Source: Vibrio ruber DSM 16370
Lineage (GTDB): Bacteria; Pseudomonadota; Gammaproteobacteria; Enterobacterales; Vibrionaceae
Assembly: GCF_900163965.1 (NCBI RefSeq)
Contig: NZ_FULE01000009.1
Span: forward strand, 62,001 to 126,000
DNA: 64,000 nt
Direction: 5' to 3'
Positions 46,991 to 58,294 of this stretch are shown here, in pieces; position 1 is the first letter of the stretch; each line of letters starts with the position of its first letter. The translations under genes and the position numbers were made by a program. The notes below the pieces were generated by a model. It had not been told where the DNA came from. It saw only the letters and a program-made list of their open reading frames with translations, and did not search any database.

Positions 46991-48283
46991 ATGTTGTCTA
47001 TTTTTGCTTGTCTGCCGCGATTACATCAAACACTAATTGGGTGTTTTTCTGCTTTAATCGTGATCGCTATTTTTTTTCTGCCCAATCCCAAAGAGCTTCA
47101 GGGAAAAGAAAAACAGCTCGAGATCGGTCGACATTATCCACTCTCAATCAATGCAGAAGCCCTTTCTCCCGGTGTCGCGATTCCGCCGACGGCTACACTC
47201 CGATGGGAACAGTACCAGGTTAAGTCCGGTGAAAGTGCCGCCGTTTTGTTTCAGCGGATCGGTCTGTCATCACGTCTTTTGTATGAATTAACCGCCAGTG
47301 ACCCAGAGATCAAACAACAACTCACCCGCCTCCGTCCCGGTGATGAACTCAGTTTCGGCTTTGACGAAAATGATCAACTGGTGCAATTACGGCGAAGTCT
47401 CTCGACCTACGAAGCGTTTATGATTACCAAATCAGAGCACGGCTTTACCGCGAAGTTAGATAAAAAGGAAGTGCACTACCAATATAATTATGCTGAAGCT
47501 CAAATAACATCTAACTTCTGGAATGCTGCGATCAATGCCGGTTTAACCCCGAATCAAATTATGGCGCTGGCCGGTATTTTTGGTTGGGATATCGACTTTG
47601 CATTAGATATTCGCAAAGGAGATACATTCAGCCTGCTCTATCAGGAAGCCGTGGTCGAAGGCGAAATTGTCGGCAAAGGTAATATCATTGCTGCAACGTT
47701 TACCAATCAGGGCACAACATTTAAAGCCATTATTAACGATGATAATGGCGACTATTATGATGAAACCGGACGAGCCATGAAAAAAGCATTCTTGCGTTCG
47801 CCACTCGATTTTCGTCGTGTCTCATCAAACTTCAACCCACGCAGGCTTCATCCGGTGACCGGAAGAGTCAGGCCTCATCGGGGTACGGATTATGTCGCAC
47901 CGGTCGGAACACCGATTTGGGCTGCCGGAGATGGGGTTGTCGTCAAATCAAGCTATAACCGCTTCAATGGTAATTATGTCTTTATCAAACATAGTAATAC
48001 CTATATGACCAAATACCTCCACCTGAAACGCCGCTATGTGAAAACCGGGCAACGGGTGAAACAAGGGCAAAAAATCGGAGCCTTGGGGGGCACAGGACGA
48101 GTAACGGGGCCACACTTGCACTACGAGTTTTTAGTCCACGGTGTCCATAAAAATCCAAGAACAGTGTCACTCCCTCAGTCGGAATCACTCAGAGGACAAG
48201 CGAAGCAAACATTTATTGCCAACGCAAAAATCAGACTGCAACAACTCGAACGCTTCAGTCATCTGATGTACGCCAAACGTTAA
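46991..48283 (+). CDS. shyC: M23-family murein DD-endopeptidase (ShyC/MepM-like)
   Basis: A 430-residue zinc endopeptidase that cleaves D-Ala-mDAP cross-links. An N-terminal membrane anchor (about 12-32) is followed by an OapA/LysM-like domain (about 75-150), a regulatory domain, and the LytM domain (about 285-390) with HRGTDY and HLHYEF metal ligands. It stands divergently from tyrS, the position of VC0630 in V. cholerae, which I recall as ShyC. The family call is firm, the symbol less so. Confidence 0.88.
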   Translation: MLSIFACLPRLHQTLIGCFSALIVIAIFFLPNPKELQGKEKQLEIGRHYPLSINAEALSPGVAIPPTATLRWEQYQVKSGESAAVLFQRIGLSSRLLYELTASDPEIKQQLTRLRPGDELSFGFDENDQLVQLRRSLSTYEAFMITKSEHGFTAKLDKKEVHYQYNYAEAQITSNFWNAAINAGLTPNQIMALAGIFGWDIDFALDIRKGDTFSLLYQEAVVEGEIVGKGNIIAATFTNQGTTFKAIINDDNGDYYDETGRAMKKAFLRSPLDFRRVSSNFNPRRLHPVTGRVRPHRGTDYVAPVGTPIWAAGDGVVVKSSYNRFNGNYVFIKHSNTYMTKYLHLKRRYVKTGQRVKQGQKIGALGGTGRVTGPHLHYEFLVHGVHKNPRTVSLPQSESLRGQAKQTFIANAKIRLQQLERFSHLMYAKR

Positions 48284-48355
48284 GACACAACAAGTGCTGA
48301 GCCTGTGCGATGACACTGTAGTAAACGGGATGTTCAGGACTTGAATAAATCCCAT

Positions 48356-48388
48356 CCATGTCGGCTCGAATACGGCGATCCGACATGG
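48356..48388. terminator. hairpin between convergent shyC-like and erpA genes
   Basis: CCATGTCGG pairs with CCGACATGG over a 15-nt loop. There is no strong U-tract, so it is at best a weak terminator for the two converging genes. Confidence 0.45.
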
Positions 48389-48405
48389 TTGTTCAGGATA
48401 GGATA

Positions 48406-48747
48406 TCAGACACTAAATGAGGCACCACAACCACAAGTGGTTGTTGCATTGGGGTTATTCACGAAAAAGCGCGATCCTTCCAGCCCTTCGGTATAATCAA
48501 CCTCTCCGCCAATCAGATATTGCAGACTCATTGGATCGACCACCAATGTGACCCCACAATTTTCGATGGTCATATCCCCATCGTTAACATTTTCATCAAA
48601 TGTAAATCCGTACTGAAAACCGCTACAACCGCCACCGGTAATATAAACCCGTAGTTTTAATGACTGATTTTCTTCTTCGGCAATCAGCGCTTTCACTCGC
48701 TTTGCTGCCGCATCAGAAAATGTCAGCGGTATATTTACATCACTCAC
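48406..48747 (-). CDS. erpA: iron-sulfur cluster insertion protein ErpA
   Basis: A 113-residue A-type carrier that delivers Fe-S clusters, for example to IspG/IspH. The three cluster cysteines are in GGGCSGF and TTCGCG. The GTG at 48747 is chosen because AGAGG lies 5 nt before it and the N-terminus (SDVNIPLTF) then matches the family. An ATG at 48762 would add five residues. Confidence 0.95.
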   Translation of the reverse strand: MSDVNIPLTFSDAAAKRVKALIAEEENQSLKLRVYITGGGCSGFQYGFTFDENVNDGDMTIENCGVTLVVDPMSLQYLIGGEVDYTEGLEGSRFFVNNPNATTTCGCGASFSV

Positions 48748-49159
48748 AACAACCTCTCTCATGCTTCGATATATCTTGCTAACATAGTTTCAGTCAACGG
48801 CATCACAGTCAACATTGTTGCATCAGATATACTTTATTATCTTACCCTGATTATCTAATACCTGACTGAGCCGTTCAAGTATTCACCGCATACATCAGAC
48901 GAACTTTCTGTCTCAAATAGCAATAATCATTCCCTCAACAGCTCCATATATAGCCATCGATATACTCTCATATATTACTCAAAATCTTGACATCATTCAG
49001 TGTAAGGCGCCCAATCAGCTGAACCGGCACAAATTCTGTCACAAAACCTGTCCATCCGTTGGCATTTCAGGAAAAAATCGAAAAAAATATTTCTCTTGAG
49101 ATTATCAATAGTACAATGCTTGCCAAGTTGGTCCAAACACTCAAAAGAGGATAATTCCC
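48748..49159. other. intergenic region between erpA and hemL
   Basis: About 410 bp that must hold divergent promoters. It is AT-rich with no credible gene. A TACAAT at about 49111 could be a -10 for hemL, but no good -35 matches it. Confidence 0.5.
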
Positions 49160-50449
49160 ATGACCAAATCATCTGATCTATATCAACAGGCACAGACTAC
49201 GATTCCCGGTGGTGTCAATTCACCGGTGCGCGCCTTTAACGGTGTCGGTGGCACGCCGATTTTTATCGACAGAGCAGACGGTCCATTCGTTTTTGATGTT
49301 GATGGCAGAGCTTATATCGACTACGTCGGTTCATGGGGCCCGATGATTTTAGGCCATAATCATGCCGTGATTCGAGAATCAGTCATTGGAGCAGTACAAA
49401 AAGGATTGAGTTTCGGTGCACCGACTGAACAAGAAATAGCGATTGCTGAACTGGTTTCAGAACTTGTGCCATCGATGGAACAGTTACGGATGGTCAACTC
49501 CGGCACAGAAGCAACCATGAGTGCTATCCGTCTGGCACGCGGATATACCGGCCGCGACAAAATCATCAAGTTTGAAGGCTGTTACCACGGTCATGCGGAT
49601 AGTCTTCTGGTCAAAGCCGGATCGGGAGCACTCACATTGGGTCAACCGAGCTCTCCCGGCGTACCGGCTGACTTTGCCAAATATACATTGACGGCTCGCT
49701 TTAATGATCTTGATTCAGTGAAAGCACTGTTCGATGCCAATCCAGACGAAATCGCCTGCATTATTGTCGAACCGGTTGCCGGTAATATGAACTGTATTCC
49801 ACCGGTCGAAGGCTTCTTGGAAGGGCTCAGAACCCTTTGTGATGACGCCGGCGCCTTGTTGATTTTTGATGAAGTCATGACGGGTTTCAGGGTCGCTTTG
49901 GGTGGCGCTCAGGCACACTACAACATTAAACCTGACTTAACCACGCTTGGTAAAGTCATTGGGGGCGGAATGCCCGTCGGTGCTTTTGGCGGCCGCAAAG
50001 AAGTGATGCAATATATTGCCCCGACCGGGCCTGTTTATCAGGCAGGGACACTCTCTGGCAATCCGGTGGCGATGGCTGCAGGTTATGCTTGTCTCAGTCT
50101 GTTAAAAGAAGAAGGCAACGAAAAACGCCTCGCCTCAAAAACTAAACAGCTGGCCGATGGCTTTAAATTTTTCGCAGACAAACATGGTATTCCGCTACTG
50201 GTGCATCAGGTCGGCGGGATGTTCGGCTTTTTCTTTACTGATCAACAACAAGTGACCTGCTATGAAGATGTTGCCCGTTGTGATGTTGAGAAATTTAAAC
50301 GCTTCTTCCACCTGATGCTTGATCACGGTGTCTACATGGCGCCATCCGCTTTTGAAGCCGGATTTACCTCACTGGCACACTCTTCTCAGGAAATTGAAGC
50401 AACATTAGAAGCAGTGGATCGCAGCTTCGCCATGATGGCCAACGACTAA
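49160..50449 (+). CDS. hemL: glutamate-1-semialdehyde 2,1-aminomutase
   Basis: A 429-residue PLP enzyme that makes 5-aminolevulinate in the C5 heme pathway. The PLP lysine is Lys265 in [34 protein letters not shown] and [10 protein letters not shown] are the cofactor-binding segments. AGAGGA lies 8 nt before the ATG. It is a single-gene unit ended by a clear terminator. Confidence 0.98.
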   Translation: MTKSSDLYQQAQTTIPGGVNSPVRAFNGVGGTPIFIDRADGPFVFDVDGRAYIDYVGSWGPMILGHNHAVIRESVIGAVQKGLSFGAPTEQEIAIAELVSELVPSMEQLRMVNSGTEATMSAIRLARGYTGRDKIIKFEGCYHGHADSLLVKAGSGALTLGQPSSPGVPADFAKYTLTARFNDLDSVKALFDANPDEIACIIVEPVAGNMNCIPPVEGFLEGLRTLCDDAGALLIFDEVMTGFRVALGGAQAHYNIKPDLTTLGKVIGGGMPVGAFGGRKEVMQYIAPTGPVYQAGTLSGNPVAMAAGYACLSLLKEEGNEKRLASKTKQLADGFKFFADKHGIPLLVHQVGGMFGFFFTDQQQVTCYEDVARCDVEKFKRFFHLMLDHGVYMAPSAFEAGFTSLAHSSQEIEATLEAVDRSFAMMAND

Positions 50450-50473
50450 GTTATTGCACGATGGCAAAAGTTC

Positions 50474-50499
50474 AAGGCGCTCTCACCAGAGCGCCTTTT
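50474..50499 (+). terminator. terminator of hemL
   Basis: AGGCGCTC/GAGCGCCT stem with a 6-nt loop and four Ts, 25 bp after the stop. Confidence 0.88.
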
Positions 50500-50661
50500 C
50501 TGTATCACCTTCTTTGTATCAGAGATGAGTAAAAACCCCGAACAAACACAATTTCTGGCAGAGGTTTACCATTTATAACATTGTGATGATTGATCACGAT
50601 CTGAATAGCCGTCATGATACGAGTCTATATCTGAATATGAGTCACCGAAGGTAGAAACAAC

Positions 50662-51735
50662 GTGAATACCATCTCCAGCCACCGAGTGATTGTCACTGCA
50701 TTACTCGTTGCAGCCATCGCATGTTACTTGCTCATCGAGCCTTACATCAATTCAATCATACTGGCTTTTATTATTTCCTTACTGGTTTATCCGCTCCACC
50801 AGCGTCTGGAACAGAAACTCGGTTCCTACAGAAATTTTGCTTCATTTCTATCCTGTGTCATTCTCACTTTTATTATTGTGCTGCCATTATTATTGGTGTT
50901 TGGCGCGATCGCCCAACAAGGTGCCCGATTCTCTCAGACGCTCTATCAGTGGGTGACTCATGGTGGTGTTCAGGAAATTTTCAATCATCCTTGGGTTGTC
51001 AAAGCAATGGACTTTGCCAATACCTACCTGCCTTTTAGCACTATCGAACCGTCCGAGATTGCTGAAAGAGTCGCTAAAATCTCCAGCCAAGCCGGGACAC
51101 AACTCGTCGGTTTCAGTGCCAAACTCGTCGGTGATGCCACAGCATTTATCATGGACTTTTTCCTGATGCTGTTCGTACTGTTTTTCCTGCTGCGCGATTA
51201 CGAAAAAATCATCACTACTTTACGCCATGTGATTCCCCTGTCTCGCAGTCAGGAGGATCGGTTGCTGGAAGAGATCGAAAAAGTATCTAAATCAGCAGTG
51301 ATGGGCTCTTTTTTGACAGCACTGGCACAGGGCGTTGCCGGAGGTATAGGCATGTGGCTTGCGGGGTTCCCCGGCCTGTTCTGGGGAACGATGATCGGCT
51401 TTGCTTCCTTTATTCCGATTGTCGGCACAGCATTGATATGGATACCGGCCAGTACATATCTGTTGCTGACCAACGATATATCCTGGGGGATTTTTCTTAT
51501 CGTCTGGAGTGTCGTGGTTGTCGGCTCAATTGATAATTTACTGCGCCCTTTCCTGATGCAGGGCAGTTCAGGCATGAATACACTGATGATCTTTTTCTCA
51601 TTATTGGGCGGTATCCATCTGTTTGGCCTGATGGGATTGATATATGGCCCGCTGATTTTTGCTATCACGATTGTGCTGTTCAATATTTATGAAGAAGAGT
51701 TTCAGTCATTTCTCAACCGACAAGATAAAAGTTAA
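50662..51735 (+). CDS. AI-2E family membrane protein
   Basis: A 357-residue protein with about seven to eight TM helices of the PF01594 family (PerM/TqsA/YdiK type). It has a soluble helical stretch at about 95-150, the central FIPIVGTALIWIPA, and LLRPFLMQGSSGMNTLMIFFSLLGG near the end. Members are linked to export of signals or to ion/proton antiport; the substrate is not predictable. The start is a GTG with AAGG 10 nt upstream. It lies about 70 bp before rsmC. Confidence 0.85.
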   Translation: MNTISSHRVIVTALLVAAIACYLLIEPYINSIILAFIISLLVYPLHQRLEQKLGSYRNFASFLSCVILTFIIVLPLLLVFGAIAQQGARFSQTLYQWVTHGGVQEIFNHPWVVKAMDFANTYLPFSTIEPSEIAERVAKISSQAGTQLVGFSAKLVGDATAFIMDFFLMLFVLFFLLRDYEKIITTLRHVIPLSRSQEDRLLEEIEKVSKSAVMGSFLTALAQGVAGGIGMWLAGFPGLFWGTMIGFASFIPIVGTALIWIPASTYLLLTNDISWGIFLIVWSVVVVGSIDNLLRPFLMQGSSGMNTLMIFFSLLGGIHLFGLMGLIYGPLIFAITIVLFNIYEEEFQSFLNRQDKS

Positions 51736-51807
51736 ATAACTTCAAGCAATCTACAGATTATGAGAAAATCGCGCTTCTTTTTGTGATACCGAATGTAGAG
51801 CACCATC

Positions 51808-52848
51808 ATGTCGAGTGAATATTTCTCAGTCCAGAATTCAGCGCCAAGCCAAATCGCTGAACGCCAATTAGCCTATTTTCAGGGAAAACACTTGCTGGTC
51901 GCCGGTGAAATCGAAGACCAGTTTCCCCTGCAACTGCGACAGACGTGTCAGTCTGTCTCCATCTTTACTACACACTATGGCTACTATCGGCAGATCGCGA
52001 ACACTCCCGACATTACAGCCTATTTTGGCGCAACATTAAGCGATACCTGCCATGCGGATATGGTTTTGCTTTACTGGCCAAAAGCAAAACAGGAAGCTGA
52101 ATACCTGCTTGCCATGCTCATGACCAAACTCGGTCCGGGGACTGAAATTGTTGTTATCGGTGAAAATCGCTCCGGTATCAAAAGCATTGAAAAGTTATTT
52201 GAACCCTACGGCATTATCCGTAAGTATGATGCTGCCCGACGCTGTTCTTTCTACTGGGGAGAATGCAGCCATCCTCCGGAACAGTTCAATATGCAGGACT
52301 GGTTTAAAACTTACACTGTCAATTACCAGCAAAAGGAAATCATCGTCAAAAGTCTGCCCGGTGTATTTAGTCACGGGGAATTCGATCTCGGCAGTCAGTT
52401 ATTGTTAGATAACCTATCTGATGTGCGGGGAGACGTCCTGGATTTCGGCTGTGGCGCAGGTGTCATCGGTACCGTTATTGCTGCGAAGTATCCGGCAGTC
52501 ACCATCTCGATGTGTGATGTCAGTGCCTTCGCGATTGAGTCCAGTAAAGCGACGCTGGCGGCAAATGGTCTGGATGGCCATGTTTTCCCGTCAGATATCT
52601 ATTCAGATGTGACAGCCAGCTACGATCATCTCATTAGTAACCCACCGTTTCATTCAGGGCTGGGGACAAGTTATCATGTCAGTGAGACGTTCCTGACTCA
52701 GTCCCCACACTATTTAAAACCACGGGGACGGCTCACCATTGTTGCCAATAGTTTCCTCAAATATCCGCCGCTGATTGAACAAGCACTGGGGCGCTGTGAC
52801 ACACTGGCAAAAACCAACAAGTTTGCCATTTATCAAGCCGCACATTAA
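51808..52848 (+). CDS. rsmC: 16S rRNA (guanine1207-N2)-methyltransferase RsmC
   Basis: A 346-residue enzyme with a degenerate N-terminal methyltransferase-like domain and a catalytic C-terminal one. The latter has [12 protein letters not shown] (SAM motif I) and SNPPFHSG (the NPPF motif of N-methylation). It modifies G1207 of 16S rRNA. In E. coli rsmC lies beside holD-rimI; here it is separated from them. Confidence 0.95.
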   Translation: MSSEYFSVQNSAPSQIAERQLAYFQGKHLLVAGEIEDQFPLQLRQTCQSVSIFTTHYGYYRQIANTPDITAYFGATLSDTCHADMVLLYWPKAKQEAEYLLAMLMTKLGPGTEIVVIGENRSGIKSIEKLFEPYGIIRKYDAARRCSFYWGECSHPPEQFNMQDWFKTYTVNYQQKEIIVKSLPGVFSHGEFDLGSQLLLDNLSDVRGDVLDFGCGAGVIGTVIAAKYPAVTISMCDVSAFAIESSKATLAANGLDGHVFPSDIYSDVTASYDHLISNPPFHSGLGTSYHVSETFLTQSPHYLKPRGRLTIVANSFLKYPPLIEQALGRCDTLAKTNKFAIYQAAH

Positions 52849-52899
52849 TTGATAAATGCGCTAATCCCCCGTCATTCAGTCAATTCTGATAAATAATAC

Positions 52900-52928
52900 A
52901 AAAAACCTGCCCGAATCGGGCAGGTTTT
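52900..52928. terminator. bidirectional terminator between rsmC and amtB
   Basis: AAAACCTGCCCG / CGGGCAGGTTTT stem with a 3-nt loop between convergent genes, with an A-run on the left and four Ts on the right. Confidence 0.9.
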
Positions 52929-52951
52929 CACTATCTTGATATGTGAATCGT

Positions 52952-54181
52952 TTATTTCGCAGTTACGAATTCAGGATAAGCACCGACACCACAATCGTGC
53001 ATATCCATCCCTTCCATCTCTTCTTCTTCCGTGACACGAATTCCCATCGTCGCTTTGAGGATACCCCAGACAATCAGGCTGGCTCCAAATACCCAACCAA
53101 AGATAACCACAGCGCCTAACAACTGAGAACCAAATGATGCATCCGCATTGCTGATTGGCACAACCATCACACCAAACAGACCACACACACCGTGCACAGA
53201 GATAGCCCCGACTGGATCATCGATTTTCACTTTATCCAACGCTACAATCGCGAAGACCACAATCACCCCGGCAACCGCACCGATCGCAACCGAGTACATC
53301 GGTGACGGAGAAAGCGGATCCGCCGTAATTGCAACCAAGCCAGCCAACGCACCGTTCAGTACCATGGTTAAATCCGCTTTACCCCAAGTGGTTTTACAGA
53401 CTAATAATGCAGCTAAGGCACCGGCTGACGCAGCAGCATTGGTATTCAAGAAGATCTTACCGACCGCGGAGGCATTAGCAGCATCGGAAATCATCAACTG
53501 CGAACCACCGTTGAAACCAAACCAACCGAACCACAGAATGAAGGTACCCAGTGTTGCCAGCGGCATATTTGAACCGGGAATCGGGTGAACTTCACCATTT
53601 TTACCATACTTACCTTTACGGGCACCGAGTAGTAAAACACCAGCTAAAGCAGCAGCAGCACCCGCCATATGAACAATACCTGAGCCGGCAAAGTCACTGA
53701 AACCAGCAGCAGAAAGGAAACCACCGCCCCATGTCCAGTAACCTTCAACAGGATAGATAAAGCCTGTCAGTACCACAGAGAAGATCAAAAACGCCCACAG
53801 TTTCATTCGCTCAGCCACAGCGCCAGACACTACTGACATCGCTGTTGCAACAAATACAACCTGGAAGAAGAAATCTGATTCTAAAGAGTGGTCGGCATCT
53901 GCCGCTTGTGAGCCGATCAAGCCACCAAATGAAGGCAGCCAGCCCCCTTCGGTATTATCAACATACATAATGTGATAACCGACGATGAGATATAACGTAC
54001 AAGCGATCGCGTACAAGACAAAGTTTTTCGTCAGAATCTCAGTGGTATTCTTTGAACGAACCAAACCAGATTCCAGCATTGCAAATCCAGCGGCCATCCA
54101 CATGACAAGTGCGCCCGAAATGAGGAAGTAAAAGGTATCCAGCGCGTAACGTAACTCCGTTACAGTTACTGATAATTCCAT
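52952..54181 (-). CDS. amtB: ammonium transporter AmtB
   Basis: A 409-residue protein with eleven predicted TM helices and the Amt signature FAGSGIVHMAGAAAALAG. The pore elements are visible as AMLESGLVRSKN and WFGWFGFNGGS. It conducts ammonium, and its cytoplasmic side is blocked by GlnK when nitrogen is plentiful. It follows glnK by 27 bp in one nitrogen-regulated operon. A GGAGAG ribosome binding site precedes the ATG. Confidence 0.97.
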   Translation of the reverse strand: MELSVTVTELRYALDTFYFLISGALVMWMAAGFAMLESGLVRSKNTTEILTKNFVLYAIACTLYLIVGYHIMYVDNTEGGWLPSFGGLIGSQAADADHSLESDFFFQVVFVATAMSVVSGAVAERMKLWAFLIFSVVLTGFIYPVEGYWTWGGGFLSAAGFSDFAGSGIVHMAGAAAALAGVLLLGARKGKYGKNGEVHPIPGSNMPLATLGTFILWFGWFGFNGGSQLMISDAANASAVGKIFLNTNAAASAGALAALLVCKTTWGKADLTMVLNGALAGLVAITADPLSPSPMYSVAIGAVAGVIVVFAIVALDKVKIDDPVGAISVHGVCGLFGVMVVPISNADASFGSQLLGAVVIFGWVFGASLIVWGILKATMGIRVTEEEEMEGMDMHDCGVGAYPEFVTAK

Positions 54182-54208
54182 AACAGTCTCTCCAATCCTT
54201 AGAATCTT

Positions 54209-54574
<366 letters not shown>

Positions 54575-54589
54575 TTACTCACTTTTAAA

Positions 54590-54606
54590 TCCAAGGTACG
54601 TGCCAA
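54590..54606 (-). promoter_or_regulatory. sigma-54 promoter of glnK-amtB
   Basis: The minus strand reads TTGGCACGTACCTTGGA: TGGCAC (-24), five bases and TTGG (-12), one change from the TGGCAC-N5-TTGC consensus. A start about 12 bp below the -12 would leave a leader of about 30 nt before glnK. Confidence 0.88.
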
Positions 54607-54668
54607 GTTTTTAAACCATTGATTACAATCAATAAAATTAACAATAGAGGGAAATTTAAACCACATGC

Positions 54669-54683
54669 GCACCAATACGGTGC
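54669..54683. promoter_or_regulatory. NtrC-type dyad upstream of glnK
   Basis: GCACCAATACGGTGC is a dyad with two 5-bp arms (GCACC/GGTGC), matching the NtrC enhancer pattern. It is centred about 96 bp above the predicted sigma-54 start site, a usual distance. Confidence 0.75.
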
Positions 54684-54787
54684 ACTGGTTTCACAAAAAT
54701 AAGGCGTCTTTGGAAAACCTCACCACGGTTGTGCAAGGTAAATCACGGGTTTTGAGAGAAGGAAACGACTCGTTTGGAATGGAAAGA

Positions 54788-55156
54788 TTAATTTTGCGTG
54801 AATTGCAGCCACTGCACGAGCATCGATTCAAAATCATCGAGACCACAAGTCGCGCTGCTTTCACTTTCATATAACTCAAATTCATCTTCAAAATCATGAT
54901 GATTCGGGTGTGTCAGGATATTTTCAAAAATCGTCACTTCGCCTTCCAGCACCTTCAGTGATATTTCTCTGCCAAACCAGACCTGCTCAGTGAAATCATC
55001 TTGATATGCGGATTGCAGCAACTGTAAAACCTGCTCAATGATTGTGCGATCCGTACCCATTTCATCTTCAAGAAGACGGGAAATAACCCCGTGTTCCATA
55101 TTAAATGCAGCGTAATACTCACCTAATAACATATTTTTTCTGAATTCAAATTCCAT
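54788..55156 (-). CDS. yacL: YacL family protein (UPF0231)
   Basis: A 122-residue acidic protein of unknown function. It begins MEFEFRKN and ends in the family core, with an acidic stretch followed by CGLDDFESMLVQW. The frame runs open to 55213, but the ATG at 55156 gives the family N-terminus; none of the candidate starts has a strong ribosome binding site. E. coli yacL also lies next to acnB. Confidence 0.85.
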   Translation of the reverse strand: MEFEFRKNMLLGEYYAAFNMEHGVISRLLEDEMGTDRTIIEQVLQLLQSAYQDDFTEQVWFGREISLKVLEGEVTIFENILTHPNHHDFEDEFELYESESSATCGLDDFESMLVQWLQFTQN

Positions 55157-55298
55157 AATACCGGGATTCATTGAGACACATTCAAAGTGGTACTTAGTAT
55201 ATACGGAAGTCATTTAAGATACAGGCATCAGCCTCCTGTCTGCGCATGTTCACGATCAGGCTGACAACACAATATGACCTAAAGGAGGAAATTTCTGA

Positions 55299-55325
55299 TA
55301 AAAAATCCCTCCATGCGGAGGGATT
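55299..55325 (-). terminator. terminator of acnB
   Basis: AATCCCTCC/GGAGGGATT stem with a 4-nt loop and a TTTTTT run on the minus strand, about 27 bp after the acnB stop. Confidence 0.88.
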
Positions 55326-55351
55326 CTATCTCAGTCTGATAGCGACAGAAC

Positions 55352-57949
55352 CTATGCAGGCTCTTGGAAAATCACGGTATCTGCTTTTTCGGTATACTGA
55401 TTCATCTTATGGAAGTTCAGATAACGATAGGTATCCGCAGCAGTCGCATCAATTTTCGCAGCATACTCAAGATACTCTTGCGTCGTCGGAATGCGTCCCA
55501 AAATTGCACCCACGGCTGACAGCTCCGCAGAAGCAAGGAACACATTCGCACCGGCACCCAGACGGTTCGGGAAGTTACGGGTTGAAGTAGACATCACCGT
55601 TGATTTATCTGCCACACGGGCTTGGTTACCCATACACAGAGAACATCCCGGTGTTTCAATCCGCACCCCGGCACGACCAAAGATACCGTAATAGCCTTCT
55701 TCAACCAATTGATCTTTATCCATCTTGGTTGGCGGTGCCACCCATAAACGAGTCTCTAACTGACCGGTGTAGTTATCCAGTAGCTTACCGGCTGCACGGA
55801 AATGGCCGATATTGGTCATACAAGAACCGATAAATACTTCATCAATCGGTGTGCCTTGTACTTCAGACAGTAAACGAGCATCGTCCGGATCGTTTGGCGC
55901 ACATAAAATCGGCTCATTGATTTCATCTAAATCAATTTCCAGCACATGGGCATAATCGGCATTGTCATCAGCACGCATCATCTCTGGCTTATCCAGCCAT
56001 TCTTGCATGGCACGAACACGACGCTCGATTGTACGGACATCGCCATAGCCTTCAGAAACCATCCACTTGAGCATCACAATGTTCGACTGCAGATATTCTT
56101 CAATCGACTCTTGAGACAGTTTGACCGTACAACCGGCAGCGCTTCGTTCAGCCGAAGCATCAGACAACTCAAACGCTTGCTCAACGGTTAAATGCTCCAA
56201 TCCTTCAATTTCGAGAATCCGGCCTGAGAATTCATTAATCTTGCCTGATTTTGCGACCGTGAGCAGCCCATCTTGAATAGCAAAATAAGGAATTGCATGA
56301 ACCAAATCACGCAGCGTAATTCCCGGTTTCATTTTGCCTTTAAAACGCACTAAAACCGATTCAGGCATATCCAACGGCATCACACCGGTTGCGGCGGCAA
56401 AAGCGACCAGACCAGACCCGGCAGGGAAAGAGATACCCAGCGGGAAACGGGTATGTGAGTCACCACCAGTCCCGACAGTATCCGGCAACAACATGCGGTT
56501 GAGCCATGAGTGGATAATGCCATCGCCCGGACGGAGAGAGACACCACCGCGATTCATAATGAAATCAGGGAGTGTATGGTGTGTATTGACGTCAACAGGC
56601 TTAGGATAGGCTGACGTATGGCAGAAAGACTGCATCACCAAATCAGCGGAAAAGCCAAGACACGCCAAATCTTTCAGTTCATCACGCGTCATTGGTCCGG
56701 TCGTATCTTGCGACCCGACAGTCGTCATTTTCGGCTCGCAATAAGTGCCGGGACGAACGCCCTGAACACCACAAGCTTTACCAACCATTTTTTGCGCCAG
56801 AGTAAAGCCTTTGCCGCTGTCTTTCACCGGTGCAGGGCGACGGAAAACATCCGACGGCTCAAGGCCAAGAGATTCACGCGCTTTATCCGTTAAACCACGG
56901 CCGATAATCAGCGGAATCCGCCCGCCGGCACGCACTTCATCGATCAACACACCAGTTTTCAGTTTGAACTCAGCCAGTACCTTATCCGAGTCGTGTTCAC
57001 AAACTTTGCCTTCATAAGGATAAATATCAATGACATCACCCATATTCAGCTTGGAAACATCCACTTCAATTGGCAATGCACCCGCATCTTCCATCGTGTT
57101 GAAGAAAATCGGAGCAATTTTACCACCGAGGACATAACCACCGGCACGTTTGTTCGGCACATAAGGGATATCTTCGCCCATGAACCATAATACAGAGTTG
57201 GTTGCCGATTTACGTGAGGAGCCAGTCCCGACGACATCACCGACATAAGCCAGTGGGTAACCTTTTTCTTTCAATGCTTCGATTTGTTTGACGGGGCCAA
57301 CTTTACCGACTTCGTCCGGTTCAATCCCTTCCCGCTCATTTTTGAGCATTGCCTGCGCATGAACAGGAATATCTGGGCGGGACCAAGCATCCGGTGCCGG
57401 AGATAAATCATCGGTATTGGTTTCACCGCTCACTTTAAATACAGTCAGAGTCACCTTTTCAGGCATACTTTTTTTAGACAAGAACCACTCAGCATCAGCC
57501 CAAGATTGAAGCACCTGTTGAGCGTAGGTATTTCCGGCTTTGGCTCTTTCTTCGACATCATAAAAGGCATCGAACATCAACAGCGTATGAGATAATGCCT
57601 CAACTGCCGTCGGGGCTAACTTATCGTCATCAAGAAAAGAAACCAAGGGTTCAATATTGTATCCGCCTTGCATCGTGCCCAGCAGCTCCGCCGCTTTGAC
57701 TCGGTCAATCAATGGAGAGGTCACTTCTCCTTTGGCGACAGCAGCAAGAAAACCGGCTTTGACATAAGCGGCTTCATCAACACCGGGGGGAATACGATTT
57801 TCAAGCAGATCAAGAATGAATGCTTCTTCTCCTTGCGGAGGAGATTTTAATAACTCAACCAAACCAGAAACTTGTTCAGCATCCAGAGGTTTAGGGACAA
57901 CTCCTTCTGCGGCACGCTCTTCGACGTGTTTACGATAGGCTTCAAGCAC
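55352..57949 (-). CDS. acnB: aconitate hydratase B
   Basis: An 865-residue TCA-cycle enzyme that isomerises citrate and isocitrate. It has an N-terminal HEAT-like domain (1-160) followed by the swivel domain, the AcnB-specific order. The [4Fe-4S] cysteines lie in SCMTNIG and in CSLCMGNQA near the C-terminus. The start is a GTG with AGAGGA 7 nt upstream. Apo-AcnB can bind mRNA in E. coli. Confidence 0.98.
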   Translation of the reverse strand: MLEAYRKHVEERAAEGVVPKPLDAEQVSGLVELLKSPPQGEEAFILDLLENRIPPGVDEAAYVKAGFLAAVAKGEVTSPLIDRVKAAELLGTMQGGYNIEPLVSFLDDDKLAPTAVEALSHTLLMFDAFYDVEERAKAGNTYAQQVLQSWADAEWFLSKKSMPEKVTLTVFKVSGETNTDDLSPAPDAWSRPDIPVHAQAMLKNEREGIEPDEVGKVGPVKQIEALKEKGYPLAYVGDVVGTGSSRKSATNSVLWFMGEDIPYVPNKRAGGYVLGGKIAPIFFNTMEDAGALPIEVDVSKLNMGDVIDIYPYEGKVCEHDSDKVLAEFKLKTGVLIDEVRAGGRIPLIIGRGLTDKARESLGLEPSDVFRRPAPVKDSGKGFTLAQKMVGKACGVQGVRPGTYCEPKMTTVGSQDTTGPMTRDELKDLACLGFSADLVMQSFCHTSAYPKPVDVNTHHTLPDFIMNRGGVSLRPGDGIIHSWLNRMLLPDTVGTGGDSHTRFPLGISFPAGSGLVAFAAATGVMPLDMPESVLVRFKGKMKPGITLRDLVHAIPYFAIQDGLLTVAKSGKINEFSGRILEIEGLEHLTVEQAFELSDASAERSAAGCTVKLSQESIEEYLQSNIVMLKWMVSEGYGDVRTIERRVRAMQEWLDKPEMMRADDNADYAHVLEIDLDEINEPILCAPNDPDDARLLSEVQGTPIDEVFIGSCMTNIGHFRAAGKLLDNYTGQLETRLWVAPPTKMDKDQLVEEGYYGIFGRAGVRIETPGCSLCMGNQARVADKSTVMSTSTRNFPNRLGAGANVFLASAELSAVGAILGRIPTTQEYLEYAAKIDATAADTYRYLNFHKMNQYTEKADTVIFQEPA

Positions 57950-58294
57950 GACTTTTTCCTCTCATTGCGGTTCATTCACTTTATTATAGCTATAGGAACG
58001 AACGTCCTTGGAAACTTGGCACTCCGTGCAGAGACAAACTCAAATTATCTTAGCCGGGGAGGCCAAACGGTTGATGCAGAATAGCAAACTTACTCATAAA
58101 TGGAAACGTATACTCTTTGACCCACGCAGCAACTTCTGACGAAACTTTTCACGGCGTTTCAAGCCAGAGCCCCAAATACCTCTCCACGCATAAAGTAAGG
58201 CTGAAAAGCCCCATAATTAGTAGTCTTTTCAGCCAAGTATCATGCCATGAATGAAGTCACATCTGATGGCTTCATATCGCTGTTAATGAAAACA
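57950..58294. other. intergenic region between acnB and mrcB
   Basis: About 345 bp with no credible gene. It should hold the acnB promoter at its left and the 3' end signals of mrcB at its right; the hairpin at 58199-58234 is the only clear structure. Confidence 0.5.
58199..58234 (-). terminator. hairpin downstream of mrcB
   Basis: A perfect 10-bp stem (GGCTGAAAAG / CTTTTCAGCC) with a 16-nt loop, about 60 bp after the mrcB stop. It has no U-tract, so it may be a processing or 3'-protecting structure rather than an intrinsic terminator. Confidence 0.5.

Noticed and set aside
55281..55290. Strong Shine-Dalgarno-like AAAGGAGG on the plus strand
   Set aside because: No start codon follows at a usable distance and the reading frames downstream are shadows of acnB.
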